Shown one piece after another: positions 42,659 through 55,431 of a stretch of DNA of 64,000 nucleotides. The stretch is taken from NCBI GenBank assembly GCA_000149265.1, contig CH003429.1, positions 3,582 through 67,581 of the forward strand, given 5' to 3'. The notes beneath the pieces are model-generated. The model did no database searches, was not told where the DNA came from, and saw only the letters and a program-made list of their open reading frames with translations. The stretch comes from Ciona savignyi (lineage: Eukaryota; Chordata; Ascidiacea; Phlebobranchia; Cionidae). The position numbers and the translations under genes are program-made. Every line of letters starts with the position of its first letter. Position 1 is the first letter of the stretch.

Positions 42659-45600
42659 CTGTAGAATATATGGCTACATTATAAACACATATCGTTACAC
42701 TTCATCAGAGCCATATAGGATAAGCAATACAAGGCGACAATACATAAGCTGACAATACACTGAATTTGTGAGACGAAGCTACTTGGCAAACAATGAACCA
42801 CTTGAAGACAAGAAGCGTGTCAAGGCAGGTCCGGACAAAGGCAAACAATAGAGAGTTTAAATAGCATTTTGTCAATATTATTCAGTCATACCCAATATAT
42901 GAACGAATTTATAGTAATCAAGATTAGTTATTAGGATTAGAATTAGGCAGGCTACATTGTAAACCTATAATTATGGTTTAAAATGTGAAAATCATGTGAT
43001 TTCAATTTGCATTGTTGTTTGTTGACTGTAATAAGCAATTTTTATGTAGGAGTACGTTGTAACTGTTTGTGTAAGAATATGTAAGATGGCAGTATTAACT
43101 GTTAAGGACCCAATCATCCCATTTGGTCCGGGTGGAATCAACATGTATATCCGCCTGCACTGCTTGTTGAATAAATTTTTATTACTTTTCTAGAAGATAT
43201 CCCAAAATCAATTTTTAAAGCAATTATAAAGCGAGAATCTGAAGAAACAAGCGATTGCAGATATATTTAAAACAGTTGTAACACTATTGTCGGTAGTTTG
43301 AAGGATTAAGAATAGCAGTCAACAGTTTTACTGAAATAACAGCCATTTAGATTACATTCATACGATGCCTAAAAGAATAGCATACTTCTATTTACTCCTG
43401 TTGGTGAGCCTATGAGTCGTTATGAGCTAGAAAATAATTATCTTGTGGACACAGTCAGGTTGCCATAACTATGTCAGTGTAGATTTCTGATCACTTTTCT
43501 TTAGATCCATATTATTCAGACATTGCATTAAAATGTTTTATAATACTAAATGTTGCAAAAAATCCTTTTAAAGATCATTTTCCGAACAAATAATTCCTTT
43601 CAGTTACACAACACAATCAACAATAGAGAATGATCTACACCAGAATTCTAATTTATATTACCATATCAGTGAAAAAGTGCATTCTTAAATATTGCAACCC
43701 AACTCACCACCCAATGATCTTGGAGTAGCACCACCTACAGCTGGTTTGTTGAACCTTTTAACAGAAGTAGGTTTTCCAAGTTTACTTTTTCTTGGTGGAG
43801 TTATCTTGACCAATTTCGATTCTGTATCAACTGCAGGAATATCACAGGGTCCAGGTGGGCCATGTGTTTCTATGGGGGAGTCATGTGTTGCAGTATTATT
43901 CAAGTTGGCAGCTGTAGAACTAACCACAGATTCAGGTTTTTCACCCATATCCATGACGTTGGGAACACTTGGAATATTTTCCTGGTGAATTTCTCGAACA
44001 TTCCCAGGGTTAGTTTTAAATGGGTCAAAGTTAGGGTCATCAAATTTACTGAAATCAATTGAATAACCTCCTTTACCGATTGGCATTTCATCACTACTTT
44101 GTTCAACTAAATTCCTAGAAGCATCACCAACAGATTCAACCACATTATTCCTTGCTGCATTAAACAATAAATCAGGTTTTGCTTCTAAATTGTCTGATAT
44201 TTCCACCTCAATTGCTTTCGCAGAATTGGTTTTAAATGGGTCGAAGTTAGGATCGTCTAATTGATCCATATCAAAGGAATAAGCTTCACGGCTGATGATC
44301 ATTTCCCCTGGAGCTTGTATGGCACTAGCAGGTTTAGAAACCCGTTTTTTTAAACTTGGTTTTCCTATTTTACTCTTTTTGAGTGGAGTTTTTGTGTTTA
44401 CCTTTAAAACTTCACTCGAAACACTAGATTCAGGCTTGTTAACTTGGTCTACAGATGAACTACACTTGGAAATGTTATCCATACTTGTATCTGAAGAACC
44501 AACTAAACCTCTTGGTTTTTCACCCGCATCTACTATGGTGGGAACACTTAGAATATCTTCCTGATGAATTGCTAGTGCTTTTCCAGGGTTGGTTTTAAAT
44601 GGGTCAAAGTTAGGGTCATCAAATTGACTGAAATCGATTGAGTATGCTCCTTTACCAATTGGTATTTCATCAATATTTTCATCACTCTGAACATTTTTAG
44701 TCCTTTGATGAGCTTTCTTTAAAGGAGGTTTAAGTTTTCCAACAGCTCTAGAACCTTCCAAGGTTAAACCAACATTTCGTTGCTTCTCAACAGTTTTACT
44801 GTCTTGGTTTAAATTTGGAACGCCAAATTGACTGAAATCCAACGTACCTTTACTATCCACGAGGTTATCACCACCTTCAGGATTAAGCGACATTTCTGAT
44901 GAATCAACTTGATGAATTATCTCAAAGAGCTTTCCCAGGGTTAGTTTGAAATGGGTCAAAGTTAGGGTCATCAAATTGACTAAAATCAATCGAGTAAGCT
45001 CCTTTACCGATTGGTATTTCATCAGTACTCGGTTCCACTACAGATTCAACTGTCGATTTGTCCATTTTGGTTTCATCAGTTGTGTCTGTTACCACAGTTG
45101 AAGACTCGGGTGATTTGAAGTTTGGTTCCGACTTATTGGAATCAACCACAGAAGAAGATTTAAGATCCTGGTTTCCAACATTTGTAGAAGTGTCTGAACT
45201 TTCCATACTTGTTACTTTGGTTTCTGGGGCTTTACCAGGGTTGGTTTTGAATGGGTCAAAGTTGGGGTCATCAAATTTACTAAAATCAATTGAATAACCT
45301 CCTCTAGCAATTGGTATTTCATCAGTACTTGGTTCAACTGTTGATTTGTCCATTTTGGTTTCATCAGTTGTATTTGTTACAACATTTGAAGACTCAAGTG
45401 ATTTAAAGTTAGGTTTAGACTTATTGGAATCAACCACAGTAGAAGATTTAAGATCTTGGTTTCCAACAACATTTGTAGATGTGTCTGAACTTTCCATACT
45501 TGTCGCCACTTTGGTTTCTGGGGCCTTACCAGGGTTAGTTTTAAATGGGTCAAAGTTGGGGTCATCAAATTTACTGAAATCGATTGAATATGCGCCTTTA

Positions 45601-48600
45601 CCGATCGGTATTTCATCTAGATTTTCTTCCGCTGGATTCTTTACATCATTTAACTGTGGCAATGCAATGGTTTGTGTATCATGACTTTCAACCGCAGGTC
45701 TATTTCCTTCTGCCACATCATTGGCAGCTGTAGAACCAATTGCAGATTCATGTTTTGCATTCACATCTACAATGGTGGGAACACTTGGAATATCGTCCTG
45801 ATGAATTTTTGGTGCTTTTCCAGGGTTAGTTTTGAATGGATCAAAGTTAGGGTCATCAAATTGACTAAAATCAATTGAATAACCTCCTCTAGCAATGGGT
45901 ATTTCATCACTACTTTGTTCAATTAAATTCTTGGAAGCATCGCCATCAGTTTCAATCACATTATTCCCTGCTGCATTAACCATTAAATCAGGTTTTGTTT
46001 CTAAATTGTTTGAACTTTCCATACTTGCCGCTTTGGTTTCTGGGGCTTTCCCAGAGTTAGTTTTAAATGGATCAAAGTTGGGGTCATCAAATTTACTGAA
46101 ATCGATAGAATATGCGCCTTTACCGATCGGTATTTCATCTAGATTTTCTTCCGCTGGATTTTTTACATCATTTAACTGTGGCAATGCAATGGATTGTGTA
46201 TCATGACTTTCAACCGCAGGTCTATTTCCTTCTGCTACATCATTGGCAGCTGTAGAACCAATTGCAGATTCAAGTTTTGCATTCACATCTAGAAGGGTGG
46301 GGACACTTGGAATATCTTCCTGATGGATTTTTGGTGCTTTCCCAGGGTTAGTTTTAAATGGGTCGAAGTTAGGGTCATCAAATTTACTGAAATCAATTGA
46401 ATAACCTCCTTTACTGATTGGCATTTCATCACTACTTTGTTCAACTAAATTCCTAGAAGCATCACCAACAGTTTTAACCACATTATTCCCATTAAACATT
46501 AAATCAGGTTTTGTTTCTAAATTGTCTAAACTTTCCATACTTGTCACTTTGGTTTCTGGGAATTTCCCAGGGTTGGTTTTAAATGGATCAAAGTTAGGGT
46601 CATCAAATTTACTGAAATCAATTGAATAACCTCCTTTACCAATTGGTATTTCATCAGTACTTTGTTCAACTACAGATTCAACTGTTGGTTTGTCAGGTTC
46701 GGTTTCATCAGGTGTATTTGTAATCACAGTTGAAGACTTGAGTGATTTAAATTTGGGATCAGACTTACTGGAATTAACCACAGAAGAAGATTTAAGATTC
46801 TGGCTTCCAACATTTGTAGATGTGTCTGAACTTTCCATACTTGCCGCCACTTTGGTTTCTGGAGCTTTTCCGGGGTTAGTTTTGAATGGGTCAAAGTTGG
46901 GGTCATCAAATTTACTAAAATCGATTGAATATGCGCCATTACTGATTGGCATTTCATCACTATTTGGTTCAACTACAGATTCAACTGTTGATTTGTCCAT
47001 TTTGGTTTCATCAGTTGTGTCTGTTACCACAGTTGAAGACTCAAGTGAGTTAAAGTTAGGTTTAGACTTATTGGAATCAACCACAGAAGAATCTTGAAGA
47101 TCCTGGTTTCCAACATTTGTAGATGTGTCTGAACTTTTCATACTTGTCACTTTGGTTTCTGGAGCTTTTCCAGGGTTAGTTTTAAATGGATCAAAGTTAC
47201 GGTCATCAAATTGACTGAAATCAATCGAGTATGCTCCTTTACCAATTGGTATTTCATCTAAATTATCTTCCGTTGGATTCCTTACATCATTTAACTGCGG
47301 CAATTCAATGGATTGTGTATCATGACTTTCAACTGCAGGTCTATTTCCTTCTGCTACATCATTGGCAGCTGTAGAACCAAGCACAGATTCAAGTTTTGCA
47401 TTCACATCTACAATGGTGGGAACACTTGGAATATCTTCCTGATGAATTTCTGGAGCTTTTCCAGGGTTGGTTTTGAATGGGTCAAAGTTAGGGTCATCAA
47501 ATTTACTGAAATCAATCGAATAACCCCCTCTAGCAATTGGTATTTCATCACTACTTTCTGCAACTGTTGATTTGTCCATTTTGGATTCATCAGTTGTATT
47601 TGTTACAACATTTGAAGACTCGAGTGAGTTAAAGTTAGGTTTAGACTTATTGGAATCAACCACAGAAGAAGATTTAAGATCCTGGTTTCCAACATTTGTA
47701 GATGTGTCTGAACTTTCCATACTTGTCGCCACTTTGGTTTCTGGAGCTTTCCCAGGGTTGGTTTTGAATGGGTCAAAGTTAGGGTCATCAAATTTACTGA
47801 AATCCATTGAATAACCTCCTCTAGCAATGGGTATTTCATCAGTACTTGGTTCAACTGTTGATTTGTCCATTTTGGTTTCATCAGTTGTATTTGTTACAAC
47901 ATTTGAAGACTCGGGAGATTTGAAGTTTGGTTCAGACTCATTGGAATCAACCACAGAAGAAGATTTAAGATCCTGGTTTCCAACAACATTTGTAGATGTG
48001 TCTGAACTTTCCATACTTGTCGCCACTTTGGTTTCTGGAGCTTTCCCAGGGTTGGTTTTGAATGGGTCAAAGTTAGGGTCATCAAATTTACTGAAATCCA
48101 TTGAATAACCTCCTCTAGCAATGGGTATTTCATCAGTACTTGGTTCAACTGTTGATTTGTCCATTTTGGTTTCATCAGTTGTATTTGTTACAACATTTGA
48201 AGACTCGGGAGATTTAAAGTTAGGTTTAGACTCATTGGAATCAACCACAGAAGAAGATTTAAGATCCTGGTTTCCAACATTTGTAGATGTGTCTGAACTT
48301 TCCATACTTGTCGTCACTTTGGTTTCTGGGGCCTTACCGGGGTTAGTTTGAAATGGGTCAAAGTTAGGGTCATCAAATTTACTGAAATCAATCGAGTATG
48401 CACCTTTACCAATTGGTATTTCATCAGTACTTGGTTCAACTACAGATTCAACTATTGGTTTGTCCATTTTGGTTTCATCAGGTGTATTTGTAATCACAGT
48501 TGAAGACTCGAGTGAGTTAATTTTGGGTTGAGACTTATTGGAATCAACCACAGAAGAAGATTTAAAATTCTGGTTTCCAACAACATTTGTAGCTGTATCT

Positions 48601-51600
48601 GAACTTTCCATAGTTGCCACTTTCGTTTCTGGAGCTTTTCCGGGGTTAGTTTTAAATGGGTCAAAGTTGGGGTCATCAAATTTACTGAAATCAATTGAAT
48701 ATGCGCCTTTACCGATCGGTATTTCATCTAGATTTTCTTGCGCTGGATTCTTTACATCATTTAACTGCGGCAATGCAATGGATTGTGTATCATGACTTTC
48801 AACTGCAGGTCTATTTCCTTCTGCTACATCATTGGCAGCTGTGGAACCAAGCACAGATTCAAGTTTTGCATTCACATCTACAATGGTGGGAACACTTGGA
48901 ATGTCTTCCTGGTGAATTTCTGGTGCTTTTCCAGGGTTAGTTTTAAATGGATCAAAGTTAGGGTCATCCAATTGACTGAAATCAATTGAGTAACCTCCTC
49001 TAGCAATTGGTATTTCATCACTACTTTGTTCAATTAAATTCTTGGAAGCATCGCCACCAGTTTCAACCACATTATTCCCTGCTGCATTAAACATTAAATC
49101 AGGTTTTGTTTCTAAATTACCGGAACTGTCCATACTTGCCACTTTGGTTTCTGGGGCCTTTCCAGGGTTAGTTTTGAATGGGTCAAAGTTGGGGTCATCA
49201 AATTTACTGAAATCCATTGAATATGCGCCTTTACCGATCGGTATTTCATCTAGATTTTCTTCCGCTGAATTCTTTACATCATTTAACTGCGGCAATGCAA
49301 TAGATTGTGTATCATGACTTTCAACTGCAGGTCTATTTCCTTCTGCCCCATCATTGGCAGCTGTGGAACCAACCGCAGATTCAAGTTTTTCACCCACATC
49401 CACAATGGTGGAAACACTTGGAATGTCTTCCTGATAAATTTCTGGTGCTTTCCCTGGGTTGGTTTTAAATGGGTCGAAATTAGGGTCATCAAATTGACTG
49501 AAATCAATTGAGTAACCTCCTCTAGCAATGGGTATTTCATCACTACTTTCTGCAACTGTTGATTTGTCCATTTTGGTTTCATCAGGTGTATTTGTAATTA
49601 CATTTGAAGACTCAAGTGAGTTAAAGTTGGATTCCGACTTATTGGAATCAACCACAGAAGAATCTTGAAGATCCTGGTTTCCAACAACATTTGTAGATGT
49701 GTCTGAACTTTCCATACTTGCCACTTTGGTTTCTGGAGCTTTTCCAGGGTTAGTTTTAAATGGGTTGAAATTAGGGTCATCAAATTTACTGAAATCGATT
49801 GAATATGCGCCTTTACCGATCGGTATTTCATCACTACTCTGTTCAACTGTTGATTTGTCCAGTTTGGTTTCATCAATTGTATTTGTAACCACAGTTGAAG
49901 ACTCAAGTGAGCTAAAGCTTGGTTGAGACTTATTGGAATCAACCATAGAAGAATCTTGAAGATTTTGGTTTCCAACAACATTTGTAGATATGTCCGGACT
50001 TTCCATACTCGCCACTTTGGTTTCTGGAGCTTTTCCAGGGTTAGTTTTAAATGGGTCAAAGTTAGGGTCATCAAATTTACTGAAATCAATTGAGTAACCT
50101 CCTCTAGCAATCGGTATTTCATCTAGATTTTCTTCCGCTGGATTCTTTACATCATTTAACTGCGGCAATACAATAGATTGTGTATCATGACTTTCCACTG
50201 CAGGTATATTTCCTTCTGCCCCATCATTGGCAGCTGCAGAACCAACCACAGATTCAAGTTTTGCATTCACATCTACAATGGTGGGAACACTTGGAATATC
50301 TTCCTGATGAATTTCTGGAGCTTTTCCAGGGTTGGTTTTGAATGGGTCAAAGTTAGGGTCGTCAAATTTACTAAAATCAATCGAGTATGCTCCTTTACCG
50401 ATCGGTATTTCATCAGTACTTGGTTCAAGTACAGATTCTACTGTTGATTTGTCTATTTCGGTTTCATCAGGTGTATTTGTAATTACATTTGAAGACTCAA
50501 GTGAGTTAAAGTTGGATTCCGACTTATTGGAATCAACCACAGAAGAATCTTGAAGATTTTGGTTTCCAACAACATTTGTAGATGTGTCTGAACTTTCCAT
50601 AGTTGCCACTTTCGTTTCTGGAGCTTTTCCAGGGTTAGTTTTGAATGGGTCAAAGTTAGGGTCATCACATTTACTGAAATCAATGGAATATGCGCCTTTA
50701 CCGATCGGTATTTCATCACTACTCTGTTCAACTGTTGATTTGTCCAGTTTGGTTTCATCAATTGTATTTGTAACCACAGTTGAAGACTCAAGTGAGCTAA
50801 AGCTTGGTTGAGACTTATTGGAATCAACCACAGAAGAATCTTGAAGATCCTGGTTTCCAACAACATTTGCAGATGTGTCTGAACTTTCCTTAGTTGCCAC
50901 TTTGGTTTCTGGAGCTTTTCCAGGGTTAGTTTTAAATGGGTTGAAATTAGGGTCATCAAATTTACTGAAATCAATTGAATAACCCCCTCTAGCAATTGGT
51001 ATTTCATCACTACTTTCTACAACTGTTGATTTGTCGATTTTGGATTCATCAGGTGTATTTGTAACCACAGTTGAAGACTCGAGTGAGTTAAAGTTGGGTT
51101 CAGAATTATTGGAATCAATCACAGAAGAATCTTGAAGATCCTGGTTTCCTACATTTGTAGATGTGTCTGAACTTTCAATACTTGTCACTTTGGTTTCTGG
51201 TGCTTTTCCAGGGTTAGTTTTGAATGGATCAAAGTTGGGGTCATCAAATTTACTGAAATCAATTGAATATGCTCCTTTACTGATCTGTATTTCATTAGTA
51301 CTTGGTTGAACTGAATCATTTGAATCTTCACAACTTTGTTTCAATTTTTCATAACTCTCTTTATTAGTTGCTGCACTTACAGATCCAATGTCAGTGGTTT
51401 CTTGAGAAACTCCTAATATAACCACAGCATTGTCCCCCTTAACCGGTAGGTCTTTTGATGCACTGACCTCTTTGCCTGAACCATCAAGACTTGAACCAAT
51501 TTGTGACATTCCAGGTACGGAAAGGACATCAGAACAACTATCATCTCCGTTGTTAAACGAAAGAACCTCAAACTCATCCAACACAGAAAGAAGTCTTAAA

Positions 51601-54600
51601 CTCTGGTCGCTAATTTTTATTGGATCAGGTGTTTGGTTTGGCTGCACTGGTATCGTCGGGACATTTTCAATATTTATGTTTTCATTATCAGCTTCATGTA
51701 GCTTTGCATTCAGATTAGAGGCAGCAGTAGCTGATGTGGCTGGGAGTGAAGTAAGTGAGGAATCAGAAGTAGGAAGAATATCTTCTCTTTGCATATTTTC
51801 CTTTAAAACTTTGGAGCTGGTAGGTCCACCAGTGACAGTAAGTACGTTATGATCTTGTCTGGAAGCAGGCAACTCTGAAGTAGTGGAGTCAGTTAAACTG
51901 ATTCCAGCCATCATACTAAACAAATCATCTAAATCTGTGACATTTGTCGCAAGGGGTTCATTAGTAACACTGTTTGCTTCAGTATTTTTGGCTTTTGGCA
52001 GTGTTTGTGATGAACTAAACAACGGTTGAGCAGCAGGTACATCGGATTTTTCTTGTGTTTTATTGCTTTGTATTGCACTTGGTAATGTGTTTTGGGTGGT
52101 TGCTTGTTCCAAAGCTTTTGTGGATGGATGATTGTCGATATTACTTGGGGAATCTTTTCCTGTTGCTGTTGTCTGGGGGTAAGTTAAAAGTTTAATTTCA
52201 AAATATTTCATTTTTAAATGAGACAAACAGACTCTAGGAAAAACAAAACAGATCTACTCAAAATATGTCTATACACTCCATAGAAATAAAAATGTAATAA
52301 AGCAATTTGTAACTCAATAAAACAAGAAATATCTTATTATACAAAATCCATCTTTAATCTATGCTCACCGGATCTTTATCAGTGAGCGATAATCCACCGA
52401 CTGCAGATATAATATCATCAAGCGGGTCCCGTTCCTGTGGATATTGAATTATAATCTGATCAACAATAACCATATTAGTTTGGTGGAGTTTTAAATCTTT
52501 TTTAAATATTGCAATTCTTTTTTTGTATTTTACCACAACCTTAACAATTCAAGATTTTATTTTAAGAATAATTAGATTGAAAATGATGGGGGGTTCAGGA
52601 CGTTTACCTTTAGAAGCGGTTGAGGAGGGTCATCCATAAGTTCAGGTTCAATATCTTCTGGAAAAAGAAAACATGGGGTGGAGTTACCAAGACCAAGATA
52701 TCATTAATTGTAGTTAAAATTGGCGAAAAGTATGGATGTATAAAGTAAAATTTTCTAAATCCAATCCTTAATTAAATTTTTAACTTTTTATAAATGACAA
52801 CAAAAACAACCCTGTAGAAAACTGATGGGCAGGTCTATAAAATGTTCCTAAACCAATTAGTGTCTAACCATCCAGATTGGATATAAAGGTCTGAATTAAT
52901 CGTTAAAACAGACATTATCTGTGTACAGATATTGCATTTTACTGGGGTTTACAAACCATTAGGCGTTTACTCGAGTGATATATATAATAAAACAAAGGTT
53001 TATCTACTGATGGATGACGGTTGTTTGTGGCCTTTTGTGTCTGAACAATTAAATAGCGCAATTAAGTATAAGCCTTTGAACTATAGACTAACCTAAATAG
53101 CATTTTTAGAAGAAAAATTAGTTAAGAAGAACAACAATCCAATAAGGAATTAGGCTACTAAGTGGTGATTTCATTATTTATTTTAAACAACAAAATCTGG
53201 CAAACAACAATAAATCATGGTATTTTTAAACCTAGAAATTTTCAGGATACACGGTCAATTTTAAATTTCTGTTTTAAATTGATAGCTGACCTCTTATGAT
53301 TTACATAAATGCAATATTGGTTTATTCTCTCACATTATTATGGCAAGCTAAGAATGTTTTCATTATGAAAATACACATGCCGTACTTTTTGACCAGGTGC
53401 ATGTTGAACCACTGCCAAACAATCAAGTACAAACTTTGGTCATGGTTGCTAAGTAGTAAGGGCACTTTAAAACACGTTTTAAAATACTTAAAAAAACTTT
53501 CCCAACTCTCACAAATATTATACTCGTGTAACCACCACCGTCAGTTGAACCATCATTAATTGAGATTTTATTTCGTGTGGTAGCATTGGGTGCTAAATTC
53601 TACTTTAAAATTAGTTGTAACCGAAAAAAGTTGTAGATTTTAACAGTACTGCTGATAGGATTTAAAATTGATTAATAAAAAGTATTCAATAATAATTCTA
53701 GAATATTAATTATTCTACTTTATACATCCATTTAGGTTTGCACTCCTTTTTCAAAAATCTATTAAGTCTGTCTTGGGAAGTGAAACTGTGTTTACAATGT
53801 GCAATACCATTCACATATGCATATTGGTATGGTGGTCCGGTTTTATTTCTGAATCAATTTTAAGCAGAAGTTCACTATAAGGTTAACAGGAGGGCAGTTT
53901 TGAAGACATAATCTCTACTCACCCAGTGCATAATCATGGACGTAATTACCAATTTTTTTGTAAAATACTTGCTTAACATGTGAAACAGGCAAGTCAATAT
54001 AATTAGTCAACTTACAACGCGCATATCAAATACATGAAACATGGATTCTATTATATTTAGCTGTTATCTACCTTGGCATACCACAGTAGCATTACTAGAG
54101 AATGATTCATCTAAGAGAAGATTATCAATTGCAGTCACATATAAGGTGTTGCTAGTTTCATTAACTTCATAGTATGGGTCCATGGATATGTCATTAAGTG
54201 TCAGTATTTCGTACTCTGTATCTGTTGGTGAGAATCAGGGTTTGTGCATATCATAATGCAGGAGAAACCATGAGAAAAATAGTCTAACCAGGAATAAAAT
54301 TCCATGAAATTTTCGAATAGAAAATAAGTAACTGTACTGCTGTTATCTGTGCAACACTGTATAACAAGTTGCTAACAGTTACATTGTTGTTTTAATACTG
54401 TCTAGTACAGTGATTTTCAATCTTTTTGCTGCACTGGAATCCCATGGAAACATTCTACTGACTTAAGGAACCCCTGTGCAATAATTTGACTGTCTTATGT
54501 AAAAAAAGCATTTAACTTTAATGTTTATTCATTCAAAATTAAAAGTTGCGGAACCCCTGGACTGTATTGGCGGAACCCTAAAGTTCCGCGGAACCCTGGT

Positions 54601-55431
54601 TGAAAACCACTGGCCTAGTATTATAAATAATTCGTGAAAAACTGTTTTCACCACTATTGACTCAGTCATTTTTGATATCTTAGTCGAACGTAACTTTGAC
54701 CTCAGTCAATCAGTATATGACATGAGAAGCAGCATGTGTGGTGGTTACCCAGTCTAGAAAGTTTCGATAGCAGTTTCAACAAGCTGACCAGATTAACATG
54801 GTGGATCTGGACAACATTGTAAAATTCTTAAGAGTGCAAGTGCAACACATCACACATTAATTACATAAAACAAAGTCATGCTAACATAAATTAGTACAGT
54901 GGTGTGGGAATCAACAGCATAATTATTACACAGCAAATATTATGTAAACATGTTAGTGGTATAGAACAGCAACAAATTTATATAAACCTAGTTCAGTTGG
55001 TCACTGTAAAGACAAAGGGTTGGAAGTTAAATCTGGTTACTAGTCTGTTATAAACTTAGGCAAGGCGCTTAGCGAATGTGGTCTGAACCCAGTGGACTAT
55101 TGGGTTCTACTAAAATGTCAAATGCCTCAATCATACACAACACACTGCAATAGATCAGGCAACATGGCGTTGAACATGAAGTAATCTAATGATTTGTGCA
55201 TGATAACGCACCTTGCGTTTTCCGATTCAGACGAAAAACATGAATATTCTATCCGAAGCGCATGAAAACTGAAACACAGCTAAAACACTGATGATGCAAA
55301 AGAATTTAAATAAAAGCAGATTGATTTACCAATGAATGTCTGAAGTTTTCAGTGCTGGTTGTGAATCATAATGCAAACCCACTATGTGCTCGCAGATGGT
55401 GACAATTTTGTGTTGGCTTACCTTGGTTCAT
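39550..55431 (-). CDS. TACC: TACC-family (transforming acidic coiled-coil) protein, complete 12-exon gene with one frame break in the assembly
   Basis: TACC proteins sit at centrosomes and spindles, recruited by Aurora A and clathrin and working with XMAP215-type microtubule polymerases. Exons in order: 55422-55431, 54072-54221, 52608-52657, 52369-52434, 43708-52172, 42627-42658, 42092-42132, 41857-41920, 41303-41406, 40633-40825, 40053-40159, 39550-39736. All junctions are GT-AG with matching phases, giving about 3,155 codons if one extra base near 44,930 is discounted. The C-terminus is a long coiled coil ending KQELTEICEEWFRQAGSS, matching the family ending ELTKICDELIAK. The centre is an array of SDP-like repeats. 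The start MNQD... is carried by a 10-base first coding exon and fits phase 1 of exon 2. A minus-strand AATAAA lies at 39220-39225. The protein is far longer than human TACC1/3 (about 800 residues). Confidence 0.85.
39785..40015 (+). repeat. AGCAACTCGACTG-family repeat, two units, in TACC intron 11
   Basis: ATTACTCTGCACCTGAGCAA, TTGCTCCAACCCAGTGATGT, TCTAATTATCCACACACTG and CAGCAACTCGACTGTGAACA. Confidence 0.75.
40300..40550 (-). mobile_element. Old SINE relic, reverse orientation, in TACC intron 10
   Basis: The plus strand has GGAGCCATTACAGTGTGTTG, CTCATTAAACCACTTGGATC and the decayed head further right. Strongly diverged; identity from order of segments only. Confidence 0.45.
40924..41166 (+). 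mobile_element. Nearly full-length tRNA-headed SINE in TACC intron 9
   Basis: The head CCGCCCGTTGGTCTAACGG through GGTGCGAAACTGG and the body match the 23.6 kb copy closely. The TATCC tail is missing. Its low divergence suggests a fairly recent insertion. Confidence 0.85.
41440..41640 (+). repeat. AGCAACTCGACTG-family repeat, diverged, in TACC intron 8
   Basis: ACCACCCACACACTGTAATA, GGACTGTGGACATGAGGTA, then a second unit with GAAACTCGACTGTGAGCAT. Confidence 0.7.
42660..43707. other. TACC intron 5, no recognised feature
   Basis: About 1 kb of AT-rich sequence between the giant exon and exon 6. No repeat or RNA gene recognised. Confidence 0.6.
43708..52172 (-). CDS. TACC: TACC exon 5: giant 8.5 kb exon encoding about 26 SDP-like repeats
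   Basis: One exon from an acceptor after ACCCCCAG at 52173 to a GTGAGT donor at 43707. It opens with about 290 residues of Ser/Thr-rich acidic sequence. About 26 copies follow of a block with consensus DEIPIGKGAYSIDFSKF then DDPNFDPFKTNPGKAP, plus one decayed copy (LDFSQFGVPNLNQD). Vertebrate TACCs carry a few related DPNFNPF-type SDP motifs, so this is a lineage-specific expansion. Blocks are spaced by about 60-95 residues of acidic Ser/Thr-rich linker of three kinds: ETKVxSMESSDTSTN (about 13), EIHQEDIPSVPTIVD (about 8) and NLETKPDLMFNAAGNN (about 4). As assembled, the frame ends at 44922 and resumes in the next frame. Comparing AAAGCTCTTTGAG with sister copies suggests one surplus T. Exon length minus one base gives the phase the next exon requires. 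Confidence 0.88.
52369..55431 (-). CDS. TACC: TACC exons 1-4: acidic N-terminus
   Basis: Exons 55422-55431 (M-N-Q plus one base), 54072-54221, 52608-52657 and 52369-52434 join in phases 1, 1, 0, 0. They read MNQDTEYEILTLNDISMDPY, then an acidic stretch with VCQEDIEPELMDDPPQPLLK and ERDPLDDIISAVGGLSLTDK. The last motif recurs in exon 5 as TDLDDLFSMMAGISLTDSTT, so DDL/I-x-GLSLTD appears to be a short duplicated motif of its own. Exon 1 is the least certain: it rests on a 10-base match of start codon, donor and phase. A 5' untranslated exon further upstream is likely but not identified. A 205-base hAT-like element sits in intron 1. Confidence 0.72.
52660..54070. other. TACC intron 2, no recognised feature
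   Basis: AT-rich, with only short incidental open frames (such as near 53.3-53.56 kb, plus strand). Confidence 0.6.
54408..54612. mobile_element. hAT-like MITE, 205 bases, with 8-base target-site duplication
   Basis: Ends CAGTGATTTTCAATC and TGGTTGAAAACCACTG are hAT-type inverted ends. Flanks GTCTAGTA and GCCTAGTA form an 8-base duplication with one mismatch. The inner right end carries the GGTTCCGCGGAACCC palindrome seen in many hAT MITEs. No coding. Lies in TACC intron 1. Confidence 0.85.
55010..55255 (+). mobile_element. SINE, diverged, in TACC intron 1
   Basis: GGTTGGAAGTTAAATCTGGTT, TGTGGTCTGAACCCAGTGG, CTATTGGGTTCTACTAAAA, CACACTGCAATAGATCAGG and AGTAATCTAATGATTTGTGC, ending before ATTCTATCC. 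Confidence 0.7.

Noticed and set aside
43440-43475. RFX X-box-like GTTGCCATAAC in a TACC intron
   Set aside because: Only half of the motif fits and it lies far from any start of a ciliary gene.
45377-51010. Other minus-strand open frames (for example Leu/Lys-rich frames of 75-175 codons) overlapping the TACC exon
   Set aside because: They are out-of-frame readings of the same repeat; their length comes from the repeat's lack of stops.
45058-51852. Many long plus-strand open frames opposite the TACC giant exon
   Set aside because: They repeat in step with the minus-strand block and have no independent start, domain or splice logic; they are antisense shadows of a repetitive coding exon.
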